Shown here piece by piece: positions 8,996 through 18,222 of a stretch of DNA of 21,306 nucleotides; position 1 is the stretch's first letter; the number at the start of each line of letters is the position of its first letter. The DNA comes from Entamoeba invadens IP1 (lineage: Eukaryota > Evosea > Mastigamoebida > Endamoebidae), in NCBI RefSeq assembly GCF_000330505.1, contig NW_004440432.1, positions 266,634-287,939 on the forward strand, given 5' to 3'. Below the pieces are notes generated by a model. The model was not told the origin of the DNA, searched no databases, and saw nothing but the letters and a program-made list of their open reading frames with translations. A program made the position numbers and the translations under genes.

Positions 8996-10209
8996 GTCTG
9001 TATTTGTAGATGACGAATTTCAATTTGAAAGGGCAATAATTATTTATTTTTTGGTGATAGTAAAAACAATTATTTTTTTTGTTTATATTCGTTGTTATCT
9101 ATAATTATGAAAATGGTTTATTATTCAATTATATTGAATTTGTTTTTTCATTTTTAGAATGTTTTGGCGTTTTTTTAGAATATTTTAAAGTAATTCTATG
9201 ATTGAAAATTATTAAAAAATATAAACCGTAAATTAATCATATTAAACACCGAATAAAGTCTGTCTTTTAACGTTATCTGGTGCCTTTTGGACTATAAAAT
9301 TCGAAATAATTTGGAAAGCAGTCCCAAAAATCTATCCCAATTGTTTCGGGTTTTTTCACGCTTTACCTAATGCCCGATGTTTAGACAATATTAAAGCTAT
9401 TTTTTGTCCACCAGATAAAGCTAAAAGACTGACTCTATTTATCATTTTAAAAATATATTTTGTTGTTATTGGTTGATATTTAGTTGTTCAACGTATTTAC
9501 TGACTCATTTATTATTATATGACAATGTCTGTATAATAATGTTGTTCATTTGACGAATATTTACACAAAATGTGTTTAATATAATGGGAATTTAAATTAA
9601 AATTTGGTTTTAAAGTATTTTGAATTGTTTCCCGAACTATTTCAGGTCAGATGTGCAAAATTGCTTTGACAACGTTGAAGAGTAAATAAAGTTATAAACT
9701 GATTGTATTAATTATTATTTAATTGATATTTAAAATGTGATTTCTTATAAATTATTAATTAAATATATAATTAATTGTTGTTGTAAAATTATTTTAATAA
9801 ATAAATTTATTATTTTAATATAAAAAGTGTTATTTAAAAAGTTAGTTTTATTGTAATTACATTAAATATTTAAAATAACGCCTTTGTTATAGAATTGACC
9901 AGCTTTTCCTAGGATATCAACTCAATTTATATGAATTTACCTTTTTGGTTTATATATGATATTTACATGATATAATCCTTAAGAATGTACTTTATAAAAA
10001 AAAATCGATATTATTTGATTCCCCATCCACTTGGTCAATGAACAATAAATTAAAAACAATTATATTATTTAATTATATTGTAATAATTAGGTATTAATAG
10101 TATTTTTATAAAAAATAATCTTGACAGAGTCTATTCAAAACAATTCAAAATAAATAAGTTTTGTAATTTTTTAATTATTATATATTTATAAAACTCTTTA
10201 TTAACATAT
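8996..10209. other. Divergent spacer between the TMK and LRR genes
   Basis: This 1.2-kb AT-rich region should hold both promoters. No reading frame of note is present. It contains the inverted-repeat element 9252-9439 and, at 10121-10135, TTGACAGAGTCTATT, which in reverse resembles the end of that element. Near the LRR gene start the sequence TATATATTTATAAAAC lies about 25 bp before the ATG and could serve as a TATA-like element. I see nothing else in it. Confidence 0.55.
9252..9439. mobile_element. MITE-like element with 31-bp terminal inverted repeats
   Basis: The left arm 9252-9282 and the reverse complement of the right arm 9409-9439 match at 27 of 31 positions by my alignment. Both begin AATA(A/G)AGTC(T/A)GTCTTTTA and end TTATCTGGTG. 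The 126-bp interior has no open frame. The size (~188 bp), non-coding interior and paired termini fit a miniature inverted-repeat transposable element or a foldback. I could not find a clear target-site duplication. The terminal motif AATAGAGTC-GTCT recurs in the hairpin at 20111-20146, which suggests a family. Confidence 0.55.
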
Positions 10210-12165
10210 ATGTCAACCTTGACAAGCAAAGACATACACACAGTTTCTCAATATTTAAAAACACCAAAAGACTTTATTAATATAATGTGTGTTTGCAAAA
10301 ACTTCCGTCAAACTTGTTTAACATTCAAATACAATCCAATTCCTCTTGATAAATTAACATTCCAAATATTTTCGAATATCGAAACCCTAAATTTTTGGAA
10401 TGAAAAGGATTTTTCGAAATTTTTATTACAAAAAGAAAAACCAATGTTGTTTAAAAATTTTAACCTTCTTTTTAAAACGTCATACATCAGATTCGTTTTA
10501 GAAAACAACAACTTTGTTACTCATCCTACAGTGACATATTCAAAAAAGGATCGAGAGAAGTATGGACTCATTATTCCACAAGTTGTTAAATCACTCAGTC
10601 ATAATTGCTTTAAAGATACAAACGTAACTAAAGTTGTTTTGCCTCAACGTATTGAACGACTTGGCGATTTTTGTTTTTTCAATTGTCAAATTCTAAGCGA
10701 AATTGTCTTCAACGAAAAATTGACTTCGATTGGCAATTCGTGTTTTTCCAACGCACAAATATTGGAAAACGCACATTTGCCAACAACGATAAAATTTGTT
10801 GGAGAACGGTGTTTTGAAAATTGTTATTCATTGAAGAGAGCATGGGTACCCCCTCATGTTTTTGCACTTAAAAATCACTTCTTTTTTGGGTGTGTAAAAT
10901 TGACCAAATTGGTACTCCCCAAAAGTGTTTCTGTGTTTGGAGAAAGTTGTTTTGAGAAGTGTGTAAGTCTCCAAAGAATAGTAATTCCACCAAAGATCAA
11001 AACAATACCAAAAAATTGTTTTAAAAATTGCACGTCACTTACCTTCGTATATATACCACAAAAAGTTTTGTCAATAGAAGAAAATGCATTTAAGGATTGT
11101 GTACATTTAAAAGTTGTTGTAATTGACGCTGAAAACTTGAAAATAGCAACAAGTGGTTTTGAAGGGTGTGAAAAGGCTGATTACTATGTTGAAGAAAACG
11201 AATGTCAAACAATGATAGAACTCGAAAATCTCAACTTTACAATTTTTTCCAATTTTAAAGATATAAAAATCCAACTTATTCAAAAAATTGAAAAATGCCG
11301 AATTTTTTCCGACTTTCAAAGCAAACATGAAAAAATCGAAAAAATTGAAAATTTACAAAATTTACAAAATTTGGAAAATTTGGAAAAGTCGAAATTTGAC
11401 GATTTATTTGAAATTGAACGAAGCGATAGAAATATAGAAAGTCCTTCATTGATTGAAGAAGACATCGATGATAATGCAATGGAACTTTTTTCAAAACTTG
11501 TAACACCACCAAATACGAAAACTAAAAATCAAAGAATACAAAGATCTTATCAAACAACACAAAAAACTACAAATCAACAAGTTGATAACTTTGTAAATTA
11601 TAACTCTTTAACTGCACAACTCTTAATAAACTTTAAAAGGTCTACCGAATTGAAAAAAGATGAGAAAGTCATATTAGAAAGTCAAGAACAAAAATCAGAT
11701 GATTTAAGAGTTAAAGAAATTAAAAATGTGTTTCAAAATGATAATAATGGAAGCAAAGTTGAACAACCCAATTTATTGGAAAGATTAAATTTAATAGAAA
11801 GTGGACAACAAAAAGATTTATTAAATGCATCCAAAGACAAAACTCGAGATAGTTCCAGTAAAAATATATTAGTTGATAAAATTTTAGCATTAAAAATTAA
11901 CCAATGGTATGCAAATCAAACAAAAATACAAAGCAAAGATAATACAATTCATAACACACAAATTATTAACGTCGATGAAAATTGTTGTGTCCAACACCAA
12001 AATGGATTTGAAACTAAACAATTGTTTCAATCACAAACGAACAAAATAGTCAACAAAACAATTTGTATACCCAACACTTGTTTTACAAACAACAAAATGA
12101 ACAAATTCAACAAAACGACCCACGTGGGAAATGTAGAAATCAAAAAGAAAAAACAAGAAAAGTGA
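10210..12165 (+). CDS. BspA-like leucine-rich repeat protein, N-terminal part (LRR_5 type, F-box-like N-terminus)
   Basis: The 651-residue frame opens at an ATG preceded by an AT-rich leader. Residues 1-50 match the Entamoeba LRR-family start: an F-box-like helical stretch (SQYLKTPKDFINIMCVCKNF) followed by YNPIPL. Residues ~118-325 contain about eight 23-residue repeats of the form I-x-x-x-C-F-x-x-C-x-x-L-x-x-(V/I)-x-(L/I)-P, typical of BspA/Treponema LRR_5 proteins. Residues ~330-651 are a low-complexity K/N/Q/E-rich linker, including NLQNLQNLENLEN-like tandem repeats near 379-392. There is no signal peptide or membrane helix, so the protein is likely intracellular. Proteins with these folds bind partner proteins. 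The frame stops (12163-12165) in an A-rich tract, while a second LRR array continues in the -1 frame, so this is probably the N-terminal two thirds of one gene. Confidence 0.85.
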   Translation: MSTLTSKDIHTVSQYLKTPKDFINIMCVCKNFRQTCLTFKYNPIPLDKLTFQIFSNIETLNFWNEKDFSKFLLQKEKPMLFKNFNLLFKTSYIRFVLENNNFVTHPTVTYSKKDREKYGLIIPQVVKSLSHNCFKDTNVTKVVLPQRIERLGDFCFFNCQILSEIVFNEKLTSIGNSCFSNAQILENAHLPTTIKFVGERCFENCYSLKRAWVPPHVFALKNHFFFGCVKLTKLVLPKSVSVFGESCFEKCVSLQRIVIPPKIKTIPKNCFKNCTSLTFVYIPQKVLSIEENAFKDCVHLKVVVIDAENLKIATSGFEGCEKADYYVEENECQTMIELENLNFTIFSNFKDIKIQLIQKIEKCRIFSDFQSKHEKIEKIENLQNLQNLENLEKSKFDDLFEIERSDRNIESPSLIEEDIDDNAMELFSKLVTPPNTKTKNQRIQRSYQTTQKTTNQQVDNFVNYNSLTAQLLINFKRSTELKKDEKVILESQEQKSDDLRVKEIKNVFQNDNNGSKVEQPNLLERLNLIESGQQKDLLNASKDKTRDSSSKNILVDKILALKINQWYANQTKIQSKDNTIHNTQIINVDENCCVQHQNGFETKQLFQSQTNKIVNKTICIPNTCFTNNKMNKFNKTTHVGNVEIKKKKQEK

Positions 12166-13421
12166 AACTCCTTAAAGGGATTTTTAATGACAATTTAAGA
12201 GACTTTCAAAATCAAGTAGATTCGGTCGACTGTTCTGAGAAAAACTCTTATAACGAAAAGGATAAACAAGTTGAATACAAAGAAATAGAAAATACAAATG
12301 AACAAAAAAAATTGAGACAAAAAGAAATTGAAATACAAAAACTAAATGAAGTTCCCATTAAAGTTCCTTCTCGGAGAATTGTTCGTAGTGACTCATTTCA
12401 ACAACGTTCACAAATATTGGAAGATTCAAAAGATGATAAAGACTGTATTTGCATTAGTAAATACAACAATAACAAGAGTTTAGTATCACCTTTTCTTTCG
12501 CCGTCAGTGGAAAAAACGACACACCCTGTTATACAAAGTTGTTCAAAGAAGAATCAGTTCACACGTAAAACTCTTGCCGATATAAAAAATGAGTTATGGA
12601 AAAGTGTAGACAGCCAAATTATGGACAAACTTTCTTTGCAAAACAAATTTGGAAAAAGAGCATTTTACAACGATTTGTCGATTAGTAGTGTCATATTAAG
12701 AAAGTGCGTTGCTGAGATTGGAGAGTACTGTTTTGGGTGTTGCAGCAACTTAACACGTGTTAAAATTACGGCGTTGATTACTAAACTTCCACCGTATACT
12801 TTTTATATGTGTTTTTTGTTGAATAAAATTTTAATGCCAAAATCACTCACAAACATCGAAGAGTTCTGTTTTGCAAAGTGCTTTTCACTTTTTAGTGTTG
12901 AACTTCCAAAACATTTAAATACACTTGGAAAAGGATGTTTTTCTGATTGCATAAATCTGAAAAGTGTGAATATACCAGAAACTGTAAATGTTATAGAAGT
13001 GTCTACATTCGATGGATGTGAAACTTTGAGTATTGTGACATTGCCTCTTAATATCGTAGAAATTCCAAATAAATGTTTTAAAAATTGTTATTCATTAAAA
13101 GAAATTAACTTGAGTCATGTGAAAGTGATCCAAAAGAAATGTTTCGAAAATTGTTATTCTATACAAAACTTAAATCTAGAAAATTGCGAATTTATTGGTG
13201 AAAAGGCTTTTAGTAATTGTAAAGAACTTGTTTTGATTCTTGACAACAAGAAACATACTATTGGTGATTATTGCTTTGAAAATTGTAAAAAAATCACCAT
13301 TTTAAACACAATTTTACAGTCAAACGACGACAAAACGTGTCAAGAAAAAAGTGATATTAGAAAAGAAGAAAAAATTATAATAAAACATAATAAGTTTGAT
13401 GATGAAGAACTTTTACTATAA
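12018..13421 (+). CDS. BspA-like LRR protein, C-terminal part in the -1 frame (probably the same gene as 10210-12165)
   Basis: This frame is open from 12018 to the TAA at 13419-13421 and overlaps the previous frame by 148 bp. It has no ATG before about 12621, inside the linker and close to the repeats, so it lacks a proper start and the F-box-like N-terminus of its family. It starts with ~200 low-complexity residues like the linker of the first frame. About nine 23-residue LRR_5 repeats follow (~12690-13310; for example IGEYCFGCCSNL, IPNKCFKNCYSL, IGDYCFENCKKI), then a charged tail ending DDEELLL. One missing A in the runs at 12142-12146 or 12148-12153 would join the frames. A 113-nt intron from GTTTCA (12024) to TAG (12136) would also be in frame, but its donor departs from the Entamoeba GTTTGT consensus. 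The joined protein would be about 1,080 residues. Confidence 0.75.
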   Translation, partial: TIVSITNEQNSQQNNLYTQHLFYKQQNEQIQQNDPRGKCRNQKEKTRKVKLLKGIFNDNLRDFQNQVDSVDCSEKNSYNEKDKQVEYKEIENTNEQKKLRQKEIEIQKLNEVPIKVPSRRIVRSDSFQQRSQILEDSKDDKDCICISKYNNNKSLVSPFLSPSVEKTTHPVIQSCSKKNQFTRKTLADIKNELWKSVDSQIMDKLSLQNKFGKRAFYNDLSISSVILRKCVAEIGEYCFGCCSNLTRVKITALITKLPPYTFYMCFLLNKILMPKSLTNIEEFCFAKCFSLFSVELPKHLNTLGKGCFSDCINLKSVNIPETVNVIEVSTFDGCETLSIVTLPLNIVEIPNKCFKNCYSLKEINLSHVKVIQKKCFENCYSIQNLNLENCEFIGEKAFSNCKELVLILDNKKHTIGDYCFENCKKITILNTILQSNDDKTCQEKSDIRKEEKIIIKHNKFDDEELLL

Positions 13422-14407
13422 ATTTAGTTTGTTTATAATTTTTTTTATTATTGATTTTAGATTGAAACAAAACTAATTAACATTTGAATAATAATCGTTT
13501 TGATATTTTTTGATGTTAAATTTATTTCTATATATTTTAATAAAAATGGTAGTTCAATTTAAAAATTATTTATTTATTATATATTATTACCATTTTTATT
13601 ATAAGTAGTTCATCTGTACTAATTGAAATGTGTATTTTAGAAAAAAAAATTTAAAACTTGGCAGACTCATAAACCAATTAAATTGTTAAACACTTACCAA
13701 TTACGTTTGTCATTAACTCATTTTTATTAAATTATAACACAAAAATAATATCATGTCATAATAACTTTTTAATTAAATAAATCAATTTTTAAGAAAAAGT
13801 TTTAATTTTATTATAAACATGAACATTATAAACACAATTGGGGTGTTTTTTAATAAAGGTAAATATTAATTAAAGTTTATAACTTCATTTCAAAATTAAA
13901 ATAATAAATTTGTAAATATATAATTTATTATTACAATAACAAAAATAAAATTATAATTTCAAATGTATTTAACCATTGAATTCTGAGTTGTACTCAACAT
14001 TTCAAAACAAAAAGTAATTTTTTTAATGTTCTTTTTTGTGTTTTGTGTTTTATTTTTACTTTTTTTTCGTAAACGAGTATTAGTTATAAAATGACAAATA
14101 ATTATCGTTTTTTTAAAAAAAACACACTAAGTTATTATCCTCTTTAATAACTTCAAAAAATATTTTACTCTTTTTTGAATCATAAAAAGCACCCTTTTGA
14201 TTATTTATATCAACACACCCAAAAGTTGAGTTTTATTGAAATTGATTAAACCAAATATCAAAAATATAGCAAATAAATGGTTTAATGATCTATTTGAAAA
14301 CGAACAATTAATATTCGTTTTTCTTCTATAATTTGTTTTAATTCGAAAAGATAAACCGAACATTCATATAGCCTCAAAAACTGTTTTATTTTCAACTCGC
14401 CAATCAA
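13422..14407. other. AT-rich spacer between the LRR gene and the 1177-residue secreted protein gene
   Basis: Nearly 1 kb without a supported reading frame. It contains a long-loop inverted repeat (13538-13601) just after the LRR gene. Upstream of the next gene it has ATAAACCGAACATTC (about 14351-14365), which carries a GAAC core that could correspond to the Entamoeba GAAC promoter element about 50 bp before the ATG. That reading is weak. Otherwise I see only homopolymer-like AT sequence. Confidence 0.5.
13538..13601. repeat. Inverted repeat, 14-bp arms with 36-bp AT loop
   Basis: The arm TAATAAAAATGGTA (13538-13551) is the exact reverse complement of TACCATTTTTATTA (13588-13601). It sits about 117 bp beyond the LRR stop codon. 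It could be a foldback relic or a structured 3' end. The AT-richness makes moderate-length inverted repeats common here, so functional meaning is doubtful. Confidence 0.4.
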
Positions 14408-17400
14408 ATGGTTTTTACCTTTGTTTTGTTCCACTTTGTATTTCTGTTCTTTGTTTATTCATCCTCTCGTCCGATAAGACAACAGATACAAGGAGATATG
14501 GTTCATGAAAAAAACCAGAAAGTCTTTATTTTTCACACTCCAAAACAGTCATCTAATTCATTATCCAATGTGAACCAAAATGGCAATTTTAATTATGCAG
14601 TCGAAATGGTTGAAGGAGTTCATAATTTTGACGATGAGATGTCTGTGGATTCCATTGACTGTAATGAAATGAACACATTAAAAATAGTAGCAACATCAAA
14701 AGATATTGAGAAATGGGAAGAAGGCGATTTACTTTCAGGGTCACAGATGTGGGGGTGCGAAAACTTGAACAGGAGAATTGAAAAAATATCTCTTCAATAT
14801 GAAGAAGAAGGCAATTTCGGTTTTGTGGTTAAAACTTCGTTTGCTGATATGAAAGAGTACTTCAAGAGAGCCAAAGTAGTCTATAAAGCCAATAGTGAAA
14901 TAAGTGAAGTTCGTGATAGTTCTCAAAAAACAAATGAACAACCAAAAGAAACAATAAAAAATGAAGTGAAAAAAACAGAAGAAAAAAATGATAAAACTAC
15001 TTTTAAACTTGAAGATGACAATTTTCATCCTTCTGGTTCCGTTGAAACTCAAGTTAAATTTATTGACACATCACTTCTTTCATCAGACGGTGCTCCACAA
15101 AATGCTAACGTTGGTTCTAATGGGGCAAGAAAGTATTTGAAAGAAACGTATTGGACTGCGCAACAAGAGCGTGAATATCAGTTCATGATGCACAATAAAA
15201 CTTCTTCAAATCCAAAATATTCAACATCAAAGGGCGTTCCAAAGTATATTCAAGAGGTTTCTTCGAATGTTGGATCATCATATTACAGAGGAGACTGGTT
15301 GACAGTCAAATTTAAAACGTTTGAGAAATGCTTAGACACTGATGTTTTGATACATTTTATTATCAGGAGAAGTAATAGATTCTTTGATGATAACGTGCTC
15401 CATGCCGCTTTAGGATTGTCAAAATATCAAAATGATGGAAGAGTGCTTAACACTAAAATATATTTAGGTTCTGCAGAGGTTATAAAGAAGGCATACATTT
15501 CAATGGAAGTGAAGTGCAATAATGTGTTTTACACTTACTATTTATCTGAATTTTTCACGTATAATTACTCACCACAACTTGTTGTGACTTCTCCACTCTC
15601 GGGACAGATCTTTAGAAGTAATGAAACGGTGAATGTCATGTGGGAGGCAAGTGATGACTTTATTAAAAATTACCCAATTATCAATTTGCGAGTATTTGAA
15701 TGTGGCAGTGTTTTCTGTACAAAGACTATCACCCAAAATTTCATCAATTTAAAAGTAGAGTCAAAGTTTAAGAAATTTTCATTTAAAGCAGATGACTATA
15801 TATTTAGAGATGCAAATATGATACTTCAACTTGATTACAATTGTAACTTCGCTTTCTATTCGTGGTGTGATTTTGCACAAAGTCCAGTGTTCTCTGTTAT
15901 GTCAGACGCGACCAACAAAGACCAAGTAGTTATGACTGAGCCCGAAATAGGCCTAAATTTAATAAGTGGAAATACACTCTGTGTTGGATGGGATTTTCAA
16001 GAGAAATTGGAAGATCAAACCGTCACGATTGAACTCAAAAAGGATGTATGGGGGTTAGACCCTTCTTATTATACAGGGACGATTGATTTGTATGCGAAAG
16101 GTGGGTGCTTTACAATTCCGGATGTAGCTGGTTCAACTGAATTTTACACACAATTAAAATACAATTGTGGCGTCTTTTTCTGTAAAACGATTGTCTCAAA
16201 CTACTTTGCGATCAACAGTGAGAGAAAAATCAAGTTTGAAAGTTTCTACCATGATATAATGAAAAAGAAGTATTACATAACCTTTGCTATGCAAAAATTG
16301 GTGACTGGAAAATTTTCGGTATTGGTCAAACAAAAATATCCAAATTTCTTGTTGGTCCAACCAGAACTTGTTGGAGGCCAATTTTATGGACCGGAGTATG
16401 TAGTTGGACAGAGATATAATGTTACATTTGAGACTGAGGATCAAAGCTTTTTCAAATTATATGTTTTAATCAAGTACGACTGTTCGTTTGGAAAATTCTA
16501 CTGCAAAAATGAACGATCAAAACTATATTCATCTGAGTTGGTATATAGAGCAGCTTGGAATGACCCGACTGTGGAAGATAAATATCAAGTCTCAAAGACT
16601 TTTGTCGACTTCAATTGTAAAAATACAGTTGGATATAGTGACCCACTTTCTATTGTTATTCAAGAATTGTGCAAACTAAGTAACAAGGTATTTGCAGTGA
16701 CTGCCGGGTTTAAAATTACATGTGAAGATTGTTTTGTCATAGCAGAGTATAAATTAAAGGACTTTGAGTTCGACATATCATTTTCTGGCATCTCAAAATT
16801 CACAGCAGAGGTTGACGTTGATACAAAAATTGGGTTTAACACTATCAGTAAGTTTTGGGTGAGTTTGAGAAGGTACCAGGAGCTCCAAATATTCGACTTA
16901 AAACAGATTGGACTCCCATCATTCCAATTTCAAATCGGGTCGTACACTATGTCTATTGGGCCACTTCTCAATGTTTATTTTGTGTTTGATTTCGACTTAA
17001 CTTTATTGGCTCAAATGTCAACGAACTATACAGTAAATTACGTCTTCTCGTTATCCATTAATTCACTTGCAAGAAATCCAGTGATTTACAACTTTGTTGA
17101 GAAAAGTCGTTCAAGTGCGTTCAACATTCTTGGAAGTGCAACTTTCAAAGCAGCTTTGGGATTTAAAGTTAATATAGGTCTCGGTCTTGGAATTGAGAGC
17201 TTCAATTTGGATATATACTGTTGGGCAAATAACTCATTGACTTTACAAGTACCACCATTTATAGCGAGTAATGAATACCTTGTTGACAATAAAAAGGTCG
17301 ACCACTTCGTTAATTACGATTTCGATTTCACTCTTAATATAATGACGTGGTTCAAATTCTTGTGGATATCGACAGACAAAATGGACATCTCAAGTAACAG

Positions 17401-17941
17401 TTTTAATTACAAATTTATGACTTTGGGATTCTTCCCAACTAACATTGGGATGGAAAAGATCATGGTGTTTTATACTGAAAAGGAGTTCTCAAAGGACAAA
17501 AATGAATTTTTGGAACTGCTTGTTTTCAACGAGATGAACGATTTGCTATCAGATTTGTCAAATGCCACAGACAAATTTTACAAGAGAAGTCAAATGAAAA
17601 TTTCTTATAAAAAAGAAGATTTCTTGAGAGGAAATGAGACGTATGAAAAGTTCTATATATACTTTACAGATTGTGAAGTGGGTGAAGATTTGTTATACCT
17701 TTTTAAGAAGTACATTTTATTCGGAAGTGTTCCTGAAAACGCCCATTTGACGGGAGAATATCCATTAAGTAATTTGTTCGCACAAAGTGTAATCAAAAGC
17801 AATTCAAAAGATGGGTGCAAAATGACAGATTTGTTAGACGAAAATTGTAGAGAGTGTTTTGACGACTTTGTGATGTCTCTTGGTAATTGTTATTACCAAC
17901 CTATTTCTGGTATCGAAAACTTGTGGGGGAATAAATCATAA
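14408..17941 (+). CDS. Large secreted modular beta-rich protein of unknown function
   Basis: Residues 1-18 form a hydrophobic signal peptide, and no later membrane helix or GPI signal is evident, so the 1177-residue product is probably secreted. Residues ~60-165 are a Cys-poor N-terminal region, and ~168-200 a Lys/Glu-rich linker. Four diverged Ig-like repeats follow (~281-390, 391-500, 505-605, 649-755). Landmarks in three are a P-x-x-x-G turn then a strand such as ETVNVMW (406-412), NTLCVGWDF (522-530) or QRYNVTFET (668-676), and a paired-cysteine strand near each end (YNC, FFC, FYC). This resembles Kre9/KNH-type extracellular Ig modules by eye. Residues ~760-950 begin TCEDC and contain IGSYTMSIGPLL and LGFKVNIGLGLGIE, a pattern similar to a beta-sandwich module of fungal secreted proteins; that likeness is tentative. 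The C-terminus is Cys-rich. The ATG sits at the start of the signal peptide, so this start is well supported. I do not recognise the whole protein. Confidence 0.85.
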   Translation: MVFTFVLFHFVFLFFVYSSSRPIRQQIQGDMVHEKNQKVFIFHTPKQSSNSLSNVNQNGNFNYAVEMVEGVHNFDDEMSVDSIDCNEMNTLKIVATSKDIEKWEEGDLLSGSQMWGCENLNRRIEKISLQYEEEGNFGFVVKTSFADMKEYFKRAKVVYKANSEISEVRDSSQKTNEQPKETIKNEVKKTEEKNDKTTFKLEDDNFHPSGSVETQVKFIDTSLLSSDGAPQNANVGSNGARKYLKETYWTAQQEREYQFMMHNKTSSNPKYSTSKGVPKYIQEVSSNVGSSYYRGDWLTVKFKTFEKCLDTDVLIHFIIRRSNRFFDDNVLHAALGLSKYQNDGRVLNTKIYLGSAEVIKKAYISMEVKCNNVFYTYYLSEFFTYNYSPQLVVTSPLSGQIFRSNETVNVMWEASDDFIKNYPIINLRVFECGSVFCTKTITQNFINLKVESKFKKFSFKADDYIFRDANMILQLDYNCNFAFYSWCDFAQSPVFSVMSDATNKDQVVMTEPEIGLNLISGNTLCVGWDFQEKLEDQTVTIELKKDVWGLDPSYYTGTIDLYAKGGCFTIPDVAGSTEFYTQLKYNCGVFFCKTIVSNYFAINSERKIKFESFYHDIMKKKYYITFAMQKLVTGKFSVLVKQKYPNFLLVQPELVGGQFYGPEYVVGQRYNVTFETEDQSFFKLYVLIKYDCSFGKFYCKNERSKLYSSELVYRAAWNDPTVEDKYQVSKTFVDFNCKNTVGYSDPLSIVIQELCKLSNKVFAVTAGFKITCEDCFVIAEYKLKDFEFDISFSGISKFTAEVDVDTKIGFNTISKFWVSLRRYQELQIFDLKQIGLPSFQFQIGSYTMSIGPLLNVYFVFDFDLTLLAQMSTNYTVNYVFSLSINSLARNPVIYNFVEKSRSSAFNILGSATFKAALGFKVNIGLGLGIESFNLDIYCWANNSLTLQVPPFIASNEYLVDNKKVDHFVNYDFDFTLNIMTWFKFLWISTDKMDISSNSFNYKFMTLGFFPTNIGMEKIMVFYTEKEFSKDKNEFLELLVFNEMNDLLSDLSNATDKFYKRSQMKISYKKEDFLRGNETYEKFYIYFTDCEVGEDLLYLFKKYILFGSVPENAHLTGEYPLSNLFAQSVIKSNSKDGCKMTDLLDENCRECFDDFVMSLGNCYYQPISGIENLWGNKS

Positions 17942-18222
17942 TTACGTTTTTATTTGTTTTTTTCTTAATAACACATTAAACATGTAATCATAATTACTAC
18001 TCTGGCTTTTTTTAAAACGTGCTGAAAATATTAAAATAAAAAAGAATTATCAACAAAAAAGAATATACAAATTTGAATGTATTTGTTTAGGATTTTATAA
18101 TTTGATATATTAAATATAATTACTTCACATATTCAGATATTTTTAGATTGATACAATGATACAAAATTTAATAAAACTTTAATGATTACTGTTATAGTTA
18201 ATAACTTTTACTTTATTCCACT

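Noticed and set aside
12148..12154. AAAAAAC heptamer as a programmed -1 frameshift site joining the LRR frames
   Set aside because: In the zero frame the codons read AAA AAA CAA, so the heptamer is not in the A AAA AAC phase that standard -1 slippage needs, and no downstream stem or pseudoknot is evident.
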